64,000 nt of DNA from Lautropia mirabilis (GTDB taxonomy: Bacteria; Pseudomonadota; Gammaproteobacteria; Burkholderiales; Burkholderiaceae_E), in NCBI RefSeq assembly GCF_900637555.1, contig NZ_LR134378.1, forward strand, positions 3,098,501-3,162,500, read 5' to 3'. How positions within the stretch are numbered: the first letter of the stretch is position 1; each line of letters begins with the position of its first letter. The notes beneath the pieces are model-generated. The model ran no database searches. It had not been told where the DNA came from and was given only the letters and a program-made list of their open reading frames with translations. The translations under genes were made by a program, and so were the position numbers. Positions 8,022 to 17,300 of the stretch are shown one piece after another.

Positions 8022-8488
8022 GATCGTGTCTCGCTCAGGTACTGTTCAAGGATGATGGCCGCAGCTGTCGCATCGTCGCCCTGCGACGCCCCGCCCTTGC
8101 GACGCCGGCCACCGCGCGTGACGTGCTCGTCGTCCTCGTCGCGCATCCGCTCCTGGGCCGCCACCGAACTGTAGCGTTCATCCACCAGAAAGACGGGCAG
8201 CCCGAAGCGGCCTTCCAGCCGGCGCGCAAAACGCTCGGCCAGCGCCGTGACTTCATGCGGGGTGCCGTCGGGGTGCAGCGGCCGCCCCACCACCAGCCCG
8301 GTGGGTTGCCATTCCTTCAGAAGCGTCTGGATGCGGGCAAAGCGACCATCCGTGGTCTGCTCGGTCAGCGTGGCCAGCGGTCGCGCCGCACCAGTGAGGC
8401 TGTTGCCCACCGCCACGCCAATGCGCTTCTGGCCAAAGTCGAAGGCCAGCAGGGTCTGGACGGTGGATGTGGCGGCAGAAAGGGTCAT
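8018..8488 (-). CDS. ruvX: Holliday junction resolvase-like RuvX/YqgF
   Basis: An RNase H-fold protein of 156 residues with the N-terminal LLAFDFGQKRIGVAVGN motif carrying the catalytic Asp, then VVGRPLHPDG and LVDERYSS. The family acts in 16S rRNA 5' processing and/or resolves recombination junctions. I chose the ATG at 8486-8488 because a GGAG site lies 6 bases upstream and the protein then begins just before the conserved fold; the frame upstream has no family similarity. It is the first gene of the ruvX-pyrR-pyrB-pyrC'-plsC operon. Confidence 0.9.
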   Translation of the reverse strand: MTLSAATSTVQTLLAFDFGQKRIGVAVGNSLTGAARPLATLTEQTTDGRFARIQTLLKEWQPTGLVVGRPLHPDGTPHEVTALAERFARRLEGRFGLPVFLVDERYSSVAAQERMRDEDDEHVTRGGRRRKGGASQGDDATAAAIILEQYLSETRS

Positions 8489-8720
8489 GATGCGCTCCCG
8501 TGCCCGTTGCCCGGACGCAACGAACGCGCCATCACGGCCTGCTCCGCAGCCCGCGACGTGAAGTGACCTGCTCCTGCCCAGAACACCACAAGGCTCCCCG
8601 GAAATGCGATTCGGTTCGACGACAGCGCATTGTATCCCTGTCAGGCCGAGTATCATCAAAAGCAACGCCTGATCCAGGGAGGTCGGCCCTCTTCCTTCAT
8701 ACCCTCAACACGGCGAGCCC

Positions 8721-9893
8721 ATGCAGATCGAATCCATCAAGATCCAGAACTATCGCACCTTCCGCCATGCACATCTGGATGGGCTGCCCAGGCTCGTGAC
8801 GCTGGTCGGCGCCAATGGCACCGGCAAGAGCACCCTATTCGACGTCTTCTCCTTTCTGAAGGATGCGCTTGCCCATAATGTAGGCAAGGCCGTGGCCCGA
8901 CGCGGGTCCATGCGGGAACTGCGCAGCCGCGACCAGCGGGGGCCCATCCGGATCGAGATCAAGTTCCGCGAGTCGGGCGGGCGCCTGGCCACCTATGAGC
9001 TGGCCTTCGACGAGCTGGATGGGCGGGTCGTCATTGAGCGCGAGGTCCTCAAGTACCGCCGCGGGCAGGAGGGAAGACCGTGGCACTTCGTCGACTTCCA
9101 ACGGGGTACGGGAACGGCCATCACCAATGAATCCGCATATGGACTGGCTGGCACAGACGAACAGCGTGCCGTATTCGCGCTGGACGAGCCAGATGTGTTG
9201 GCCATCAAGGGGCTAGGCCAGTTCAAGGAGTTCCGGGTCGTGGCCGAGTTCCGCAGCCTGATCGAGAACTGGCAGATCTCCGATTTCCACATTGCCGACG
9301 CACGCCCCTCTACGGAAGAAGGCTTTGCCGAGCACCTGTCCACTCGGGGTGACAACCTGGCCCAGGTGGCCCAGTACCTGCATCAATATCATCCGGAACG
9401 TTTCCAGGCCGTCCTGGAGGCCATGAAGCGTCGTGTCCCCGGCATCAGCCATATCGAAGCGAAATCCACGGAAGACGGCCGCCTGGTCCTGCGCTTTCAG
9501 GACGGGAAATTCCACGATCCCTTCATCGCCCGTTTCGTCTCCGACGGCACCATCAAGATGTTCGCCTACCTGGTCCTGTTGCAGGATCCCAGGCCGTTTC
9601 CGCTACTGGCCGTCGAGGAACCCGAGAACCAGCTCTATCCCGATCTGCTGCCGGAACTGGCCGAGGAATTCAGAAGCTATGCCCGTCGTGGTGGCCAGGT
9701 CTTCGTTTCCACGCACTCCCCAGATTTCCTGAACGCACTAAAGCTGGAAGAGATCTACTGTCTGAAGAAAGAAAACGGCTTCACCACCATCACCCATGCC
9801 AGTGATTCGGCCAACCTGCAGGCACTGGTTGACGCCGGCGACCTGCCCGGCTATCTGTGGAAGCAAGGGGTCTTTGAAGGGCTGAACACGTGA
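8721..9893 (+). CDS. AAA15/21-family ABC-like ATPase, defence-associated
   Basis: A 390-residue SMC/OLD-like ATPase. It has Walker A GANGTGKST (30-38), a signature-like VSDGT (273-277), Walker B LLAVEEPENQ (295-304) and the H-loop STHS (330-333). The ABC head is split by a central region (about 60-260), as in the AAA_21 family. The next gene overlaps it by 4 bases and encodes a DUF4276 protein. Such ATPase + TOPRIM-like pairs are found in OLD, PARIS and abortive-infection systems, where the ATPase senses a phage product and the partner acts as a nuclease. The pair is transcribed opposite to the adjacent pyrimidine operon, consistent with an inserted module. The defence role is inferred from family and context. 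Confidence 0.88.
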   Translation: MQIESIKIQNYRTFRHAHLDGLPRLVTLVGANGTGKSTLFDVFSFLKDALAHNVGKAVARRGSMRELRSRDQRGPIRIEIKFRESGGRLATYELAFDELDGRVVIEREVLKYRRGQEGRPWHFVDFQRGTGTAITNESAYGLAGTDEQRAVFALDEPDVLAIKGLGQFKEFRVVAEFRSLIENWQISDFHIADARPSTEEGFAEHLSTRGDNLAQVAQYLHQYHPERFQAVLEAMKRRVPGISHIEAKSTEDGRLVLRFQDGKFHDPFIARFVSDGTIKMFAYLVLLQDPRPFPLLAVEEPENQLYPDLLPELAEEFRSYARRGGQVFVSTHSPDFLNALKLEEIYCLKKENGFTTITHASDSANLQALVDAGDLPGYLWKQGVFEGLNT

Positions 9894-10456
9894 GCGGCCG
9901 CGTCATCTTCCTGCTGGAAGAACCTTCCATGAAGGTCATGCTGGCAGAATACCTGCCTCGTCTGGTCCCCGGATGGATACAGGGGCAGCACTTTCTTCTG
10001 CTCCCGCACCAAGGCAAGAGTGATCTCGACAAGAGCATTCCGATCAAGCTGAAAGCATGGCAGGAACCTGGTGCCCGCTTCGTCGTTGTCCGGGACAATG
10101 ACAATGCCGATTGCCTTGCCCTGAAGGCACGGCTACAGACCATGTGCGCCACCAGTGGCCGCAAGACCCTGATACGCCTCGTCTGTCAGGAGCTGGAGTC
10201 CTGGTACCTGGCCGACCCCGACGCATTGATCGCAGCCTATCCAGAGGCCCAGAAGAAGATCCGGACCCTTGCCAAACGATTCCCCGACCCTGACGAGTGC
10301 CAAAAACCCTCGCACGAGCTTGAGCGGAACATCAAGGACTTCCAGAAGAACGAAGGAGCCCGGAGGCTGGGAAGGCTGCTGGATGCAGACCGGGCAACGT
10401 CGCGTAGCCTGAAGGTCTTTGCACAAGGTGTCAGGATGTTGGCCGAACGTGCCTGA
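9890..10456 (+). CDS. DUF4276 family protein, TOPRIM-like putative effector
   Basis: A 188-residue protein starting with GTG inside the ATPase stop (GTGA overlap). An N-terminal acidic pair (LLEEPS, Glu10-Glu11) follows the first strand. VVVRDNDNAD (65-74) resembles the DxD of TOPRIM metal-binding sites, and CQELESWYLAD (99-109) is characteristic of DUF4276. The C-terminal half is basic and helical. By analogy with OLD and AriB nucleases it probably cuts nucleic acid when released or activated by the ATPase, but DUF4276 biochemistry is poorly known. The pair looks complete. Confidence 0.82.
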   Translation: MSGRVIFLLEEPSMKVMLAEYLPRLVPGWIQGQHFLLLPHQGKSDLDKSIPIKLKAWQEPGARFVVVRDNDNADCLALKARLQTMCATSGRKTLIRLVCQELESWYLADPDALIAAYPEAQKKIRTLAKRFPDPDECQKPSHELERNIKDFQKNEGARRLGRLLDADRATSRSLKVFAQGVRMLAERA

Positions 10457-10518
10457 CGCAATTTCAGCGACATATCGTTGAGACAGCCACTCTGCCCCGC
10501 CAGACTGGATCACACATA

Positions 10519-10537
10519 GTTATTAATAAGCATTATC
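10519..10537. promoter_or_regulatory. Fur-box-like site
   Basis: GTTATTAATAAGCATTATC matches the 19-bp Fur consensus at 15 positions, including the complete right-hand CATTATC. It lies about 340 bases before the cytochrome c start and just after the DUF4276 gene, so its target is unclear. Confidence 0.4.
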
Positions 10538-10696
10538 ATCCGAATCTCGTTTATTCCTGACAAACACCGTCGCATGGCCAACCTCCCAGAATGACAGAAC
10601 GACCGAGCGGACCAAACGGATCAGCAAAACAAAGGGACTGAGAATAAAAATAAATATCCTTCAATGCCGTATCTTGATCCCCGTCAGCCCGATAAG

Positions 10697-10710
10697 TTGA
10701 TGAATATCAG
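10697..10710. promoter_or_regulatory. FNR/Anr-box-like site
   Basis: TTGATGAATATCAG matches TTGAT-N4-ATCAA at 9 of 10 defined bases. It lies 170 bases before a small c-type cytochrome gene, a common target of oxygen-responsive FNR regulators. Confidence 0.5.
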
Positions 10711-10879
10711 TTCATGCAATATTCCTTTCATGCCGGGCAAGTCCTTTTGAAAATACAAACCCGGCAAATGCATCTGTCTTGAGGGCGGTCAAGGATTTTC
10801 CTGCCCCCATGCAAACAATTGATTCTTCGGAACGGTTCACCACCAGTTCACCCCGAGTTCACTACCCGGAGAAATCAAC

Positions 10880-11206
10880 ATGAACAAAAGCACTTTCATC
10901 CCCGGCATCCTGGCTGCCATGCTGGTCGGATCCGTCGCCTCCCCCGCACTGGCCGGCGACCCGCAGACGGCCATGAACAAGGCCTCCTGCACCACCTGTC
11001 ACTCGGTGGACAAGAAGATGGTCGGCCCTGCCTTCAAGGACGTGGCCGCGAAGTACAAGGGCCAGGACGTCAACCAGCAGCTCTTCGACAAGGTGCGCAA
11101 GGGCGGCAAGGGCAGCTTCGGCAAGATCCCCATGCCCCCCAACAGCAAGGCCGCCATCAGCGACGACGAACTGAAGGAAGTCATCACCTTCATCCTCAAG
11201 CAATGA
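10880..11206 (+). CDS. Class I c-type cytochrome (c551/c552-like)
   Basis: A periplasmic electron carrier of 108 residues. It has a signal peptide (about residues 1-25, cut after ALA), a haem attachment motif CTTCH (37-41) and a likely axial Met85 in KIPMPP. Size and motif spacing fit cytochrome c551/c552, which carries electrons to cytochrome oxidases, nitrite reductase or peroxidase. The start follows a GGAG site by 9 bases. The upstream FNR-like site suggests induction at low oxygen. Confidence 0.92.
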   Translation: MNKSTFIPGILAAMLVGSVASPALAGDPQTAMNKASCTTCHSVDKKMVGPAFKDVAAKYKGQDVNQQLFDKVRKGGKGSFGKIPMPPNSKAAISDDELKEVITFILKQ

Positions 11207-11258
11207 AGGCCTGATGGGTGAAACCGTTCCGGTTTCGTCCAGACAAAGCCATAAAGCA

Positions 11259-11297
11259 GAAAGGGGCAGCCTCCTCATCGGAGGTCTGCCCCTTTTC
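11259..11297. terminator. Bidirectional terminator between cytochrome c and chpA
   Basis: A strong hairpin pairs AAAGGGGCAG-CCTCC with GGAGG-CTGCCCCTTTT around a short loop, with A and T runs at the two ends. It can terminate both the cytochrome gene and the convergent chpA transcript. Confidence 0.85.
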
Positions 11298-11337
11298 TCT
11301 GCTGCCAGCCGAAGCCGGCAGCCCTTCACCCCGATGC

Positions 11338-14300
11338 TCAGTTCGTCATCGCCCGGGGTGCACGCTGGCTGGCAAAGCTTCGCACGTGGCGCAGCAGGTC
11401 GTCCTCGGAGAACGGCTTGCCCAGGAACACGTCCACACCCAGCGACAGCGCGTGGTTGCGGTGCTTGTCGGCCGTCCGCGAGGTGATCATGATGATCGGC
11501 ACGTTGGCGAAGTCGGCGTGCTCGCGCACGTTCTTCGTCAGGTCGAAGCCGTCCATGCGCGGCATCTCGATGTCCACCAGCATCACGTCGGGAATCAGTT
11601 CCTGCATCTGCCGCAGGGCATCCACGCCGTCCTTGGCCAGCACGACGTTGTAGCCTTCGCGCATCAGCAGTCGCTGCGTCACCTTGCGCACCGTCACCGA
11701 GTCGTCCACCACCATCACGGTGGCGGCCGTCTGCAGTTCGCTGGCACTGAAGGTGGCGGCCTTGCCCTTGCCCAGCTGACCGGCCACGCGAGCCATGGCC
11801 AGTTGCACCGGGTTCAGGATCAGCACGATGTCACCGTTACCCAGCACCGTGGCGCCAGCCACACCCGCCAGACGGGCCAGCTGCGGGCCAATGTGCTTGA
11901 TGACCACCTCCTGGTTGGGCACCACGGTGTCCACGTGCAGGGCGATCCGCGTGGCGCCGGCACGCAGCACCACCACCGGGGCCACACGCTGGGCGACCGG
12001 CTTCACGCCGGGGATCTCCAGCAGGCTGCCCAGGAAGTAGAAGGGAACGCGCTCGCCGGCAATCTCCAGGCGCTGGGCCTGGTAGGCCTCGGTCAGCGCC
12101 TCGGGCTTCATCTGCACGATCTGCTCGACCAGGGCGCTCTGAACCGCGAACTTGCCACCCTCGATTTCCAGCAGCACCACCTGCGTGACCGCCAGCGAGA
12201 CCGGCAGGTGCACGGTGAAGCAGCTGCCCTTGCCCGTCGTGGAATCCACGTCGATACGGCCGCCCAGACCCGCCACTTCGGCGCGCACCACGTCCATGCC
12301 CACACCCCGGCCAGCCAGCGCCGTCACCTGCTTGGCGGTGGAAAAGCCCGGCGCAAAGATCATCTGGGCCAGCTCACGCTCGGACGGCTGGTGATCGGGG
12401 GCAATCAGGCCGCGTTCGCGTGCCCGTGCCTCGATGCGGGGATAGTCCAGGCCCTGGCCATCGTCCAGGAAGCGCATGATGACTTCGTTGCCATCCTGCG
12501 AGACCTCGATGGTCAGTTCCCCGATGTCCGGCTTGCCGCTGGCGGCCCGCTTGGCGCGTTCCTCGATGCCGTGGGCCACCGAGTTGCGCAGGATGTGCTC
12601 GATGGGGCCCGCCATGCGGTCCAGCACGTTGCGGTCGATCTCGGCCTGCCCGCCCTTGATCTCCAGGGTCACGCGCTTGTCGGTGTCCTTGCCGGCCTGA
12701 CGCACCACGCGGTAGAGGCGGTCGTTGATGGTCGAGAACTGCACCATCCGCACACGCATCAGGCTCTGCTGCAGACTGCGGCTCACCTGCCCCTGCCGCG
12801 CCAGGTCCTGCATGGCGGCATCCAGGGCACGCAGGGCGTTCTGCTGCACGGTGGACACGTCGTTGACCGATTCGGCCAGCATCCGCGTCACTTCCTGGAA
12901 GCGGGTGTAACGGTCGAACTCCAGCGGGTCGAACTCGGTTTCGGTCTCGTTGGAGTGGGCGATCTTGGCCTGGATCTGGTTGTCGGCCTGGATCTCGATC
13001 TCGCGCAGCTGCAGGCGCAGGCGGTTGACGTTCTCGGTCAGCTCGTTGATGGCGCCACGGATCAGGCCCATCTCGCTGTCCAGACGTGCCCGGGCAATGG
13101 CCACCTCGCCGGCCTCGGCCACCATGCGGTCCAGCAGGTCGGCGCGCACGCGGATCACATGCTGGGCCGCCGCGGCCGGGTTGGCCGCTCCACCCATCGA
13201 CGGATCCAGAAGGGCTCCACCCGCCTTGGCCGCATCATGTGCATGGCCATCCGCAGCGGCTTGGGCGGCTGCCTGGGCAGCCTGCTGGCGTGCCAGGGCC
13301 TCGCATTGCGGCAACGGTGCCGCCGGCTGGGCCTGCGGCGCAGCAGCAGCCTCGGGCGCCGCCTCCTGGGCCTTGGCAGCCTGGGCCGCGCAGGTCTGCT
13401 GCAGGGCCTTGGTCTCGGCAGCACGCTGCTCGGCCAGCTCGGGATGCAGCATCACCTCGTAGGCGGACACGGCCTGGTCATAGCCGGCCAGCACCGCCTC
13501 AATGACCGCCGGCTGCACCGGCGGCTGGGCCAGCGCGTCCTCGACCTGGGTTTCCAGTTCGTGGATCATCTGGCCGAAGCGCATGGCACCGGCCATCCGG
13601 GCGCTGCCCTTGATGGTGTGGAAGAGCCGCATCAGCGCGCCAGGCACCGAGCCATCGGCCGGGCGCTCGCGCCATTCGCGCAGGTTGTTGTCCACCTGCG
13701 GCATCAGCTCCTCGGCTTCCTCGAAGAACACCGGGCCCAGGTCCGGATCGATCTCGTCGACCAGGCCGGCCAGCGGATCGCTCTTTTCCTCGGTCTCGCG
13801 CCGGGCAGCCCCCAGCACTTCGGCCGCCTTCTTCAGCAGGTCCTCGCCGCGCATCTCGCGGTCGGACTTCGGCTCGACCGCCGGCTTGGCCGGCTGGCTG
13901 TCGGCGTTGATCTCGGCATCCCAGTTGGCCAGCAGCGCTTCCATGCGCTGGGTCGTCTCGGGATCGGCCGCCGGCTCGATGCGCGAAGCGAATTCGGCCA
14001 GCATCCGGTCGATGACGCCCAGCGCAGCCTGCATGCTGGCCTTCATGCCATCGGGCAGCGGCTTGGCCACTTCGCGCTGCTTCACCAGCAGCTTTTCCAT
14101 GGCGGCGGCAATGCCGCGCACCTGGACCAGCCCCACGTGACGTGACGTGCCCACCAGGGTGTGCAGCGCACGAATCAGCGGCTCGGGTGCGCGCAGCGCG
14201 TCGGAGGCATGCCAATCCTGCCAGTCCTCGTTCATCCGCATGCGGGCCTGCGTGGCCTCGGCATTGAAGATCTCGAAGAGTTCGGCATCCACCAGGCGCT

Positions 14301-17300
14301 CGCCGATGCGAACCATCGATTCCTGGGGCTCGGGCTGTGCCACCTTGGCAACCGGAACAGGTGCAGACGGCACGACAGGAGCCTCGGGCACCACCGGTGC
14401 GACCGGGGCCGGCTGGGCAGCCACGGGCGCGGCGGGCGCCGGCGTCTCGGCGACCGGCTTCACCTCATGGTCCGGCTGAACGGATTCGGACACCGATTCG
14501 TCATCGAACTTGAAGGCGCCAAAGTCCAGCGTATCTTCCTGCGAAGGCTCGGAAGGCACTTCGGCCGCAAACGACTTCGTTTCAACACCCAGCGAAGCGG
14601 CGCTGAAGTCGAACGGATCATGCGAAACCGGCGCAGCCTCGACCGGTTTCTCGACGGGCTTCCCGGCCGGCAGGGCTGACCCCATGTCCAGCAGCGGAAT
14701 GTCGTCATCCTCGCCGAGATCAGCCGGCACCATGAAGGCATCGGCCAGATCCAGGTCGGCAGCCTCGACATTGTTCAGTGCCAGCTCGTCACCATTGGGC
14801 AGCTCGCCCAGCAGGGAATCGAAGTCCGCAGACTCGCCCGCCATGGCATTGGACCAGGCATCCAGATCGGCCTGATCGCTGGAGGATTCGTCCTCGTCCT
14901 GGGCTTCAAAGGCGCCGTTGCCCAGCAAGTCGTCCTGCTGACTTCCGAAGTCCTCATCCCGCAGGGAATCCGCCGGACGGACCGGATCGCTGTGCAGGGA
15001 AGCCAGATCGGCCACGGGCATGTCGGCCTGGCGATGGCTGGCGTCGTCCAGGAAGCCTTCCAGCGACTGGCGCAGATCGCCTTCGGGCATCGACCGGGAG
15101 ACACTGGCGAAGTTGTGGCTCTGCGAGAAACCGTCCGCCCGCGAGGCAGGCAGCGCACTGGCCGACAGGGCGTCGTCCAGCGACGGCACCTCCAGCGTGG
15201 GCAGCTCCGGTGCATGCACTTCGGGCATGGGCAGCGTGTCGGCCTCGCCATCCAGTTCCAGCAGGGGCAGCGTCTCGACCTCTTCTTCGTCAGGCTGCGC
15301 AGCCACCGGTGCCGGCTGAACGGCAGGCTTGGCAGCCGGCTGGGCCACTGACGGAGCGGCAGGCTGAGCAACGGGTTGAGCAGCCGCCGGCGCAGCAGGC
15401 TTGGCGGCCGGCACGGCAGCGGGCTTGTCGGGGAATGCGTTGCAACGGGCCGTCAGCAGGCTGGCGTCCAGCACACGGCGCGGCGCGGCCTGCAGCTGCT
15501 CGCACCAGCTGCGGAAGAAGTTGGCACCGTCCTGGATCAGCTCGAAGAGCGGCGTGGTGCCATCCTTGTCCTCGGACAGCCAGTGGTTCATCATCTGCTC
15601 GAAGGCCCAGGCAGCTTCGCCGAAGGCGTCCAGACCCACCATGCGGCTGGAACCCTTCAGCGTGTGGAAGCCGCGGCGGATGGTGGTCATCGCCTCGCGG
15701 TCATCCGGTGCCTTGCGCACCACGCCCAGGTTCTCGTCGATGGCATCCAGCACCTCGGCAGCTTCCAGCAGGAAGATCTCGTGCAGCTCGGCCTCATCGG
15801 CCGACAGCTCGACAGTGCCGTCCTCCAGCACGCCCTCGGGCAGGGCCGGTTCAGCCACCTCGGTTGTCACGTCGGCCTGCACGCTTTCTGGTGCCGGGAA
15901 TGCCAGGCCTTCGTCGGCAGCCGGCTGCATGGCAGCCTCAGCAACGGGTTGCGACGGCAGCTCGAATGCCAGCGCATCCCCTGCCCCGTCATGGTCCTTC
16001 GATGCGGGCGCTTCAGCTGCACCCTGTGCCGCTGCCAGACCCGCAGCCGCCGTCAGGCCAGCCGCAGCGACGGCCGCCTCGGGAGCGGCTTCATGCGAAG
16101 CATCCGCGGCCTGTTCGGCCCCTGCCGATGCGTCGTCAGCAAACGAGCGAAGCAGTGCATTGGAATCGGCATCCGAGACAACCTCTTCCGGCGTTTCAGG
16201 AATGGAGGTGTCCTCGAACAGCATGCCGCGCTGCGCATCGAAGCGGAAACGGCGGGCGCGCGATGCCGACTGCAGCATCGTCTCGACAAAGAATCCCACC
16301 GAACTCAGACCATCGGCCAGGCGGGCGCGGCCGGCATCATTCAGCGTGACGCGGGCACGGATGATGTCGTCAACCTGCTTGCTGATGGCACGGCAGGCCT
16401 GGGCCGCATCCCGGTACTCCAGGACGGTCAGCACGGCGCTCGTCTCGGCCAGCAGCGGCTCCACCGTCTCCAGACGATTCACCGCCGTTTCATCCCGGAA
16501 GTAATCGTCCAGCGCCTGCTCGCAGGTGGACAGGTTGTGCTTCAGTTCATTGACGAAGGCCGCCTGCGTCATGCGCTCGGAGGCCTGGTTCGACAGCGCC
16601 ACCAGCCACGGCAGCGGCGTGGGATCGAAGGACTCCGGGTTTGCCAGCAGACTGCTGATGCGGGCTGCCAGTTCCTGCGCCCGGTCGTCATAGGCCGGGT
16701 TGGAGCGCAGTGCGCCCGCCAGCGCCTCTTCCATGAACAGCACCGCGGTGGCCACCTCGATGGCCAGCATCTCGCGCGTCCGGCCCTGCTGTCCGGCCAG
16801 CGCCGCCGGCATGGTGGCCAGCGTCTTGCCCAGCATGCCCAGACCGGCGTAATGGGTCTTGGCCAGCGCCTGGTTCAGATGGCCAACAGCCTCGACGAAG
16901 GCAGGCTCCTCGGCCTGCGTGCCGCCTGCCAGTTTCTCCCAGGTGCGATGCACCAGCACCAGCGCCTCTCGGGCGATACGGATGGTCTCCGGATCGGCCA
17001 GGCCATAGCGGCGACGCTCGTAGTCGGCTGGCACCAGGCTGGCCAGATGGAAGTGACGCTTGACCTCTTCCACAACAGCCGAGCCGCTTCCGGCCTGCGC
17101 CAGGATGATCAGCAGTTCCTTGATGAACTGCGGCGGCACGTCGGACTGGCCGGTGAACAGGTGGCGGTTCTGGATGTTGATGCGACCGACCGCACGACGG
17201 GTGGCCAGATCAACCTTCAGCGCACCGTGCTTGAGGCCGTCGAGCAAGGCATACGACAGCCAGTAGAAGAGCCGCGCACCCACATGCGGCTGATTGCGCA

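Larger units (their letters stand above)
10457..10879 (+). other. AT-rich regulatory intergenic region
   Basis: No gene is seen. The region holds a Fur-like site, an FNR-like site and a hairpin with 7-bp arms at 10731-10737/10760-10766. It separates the ATPase-DUF4276 module from the cytochrome c gene and is markedly more AT-rich than its flanks. Confidence 0.6.

Noticed and set aside
11218..14145. 975-codon open frame on the plus strand opposite chpA
   Set aside because: Antisense shadow of a GC-rich gene; Gln/His/Gly-rich composition without domains, while the minus strand carries a clear CheA-type kinase.
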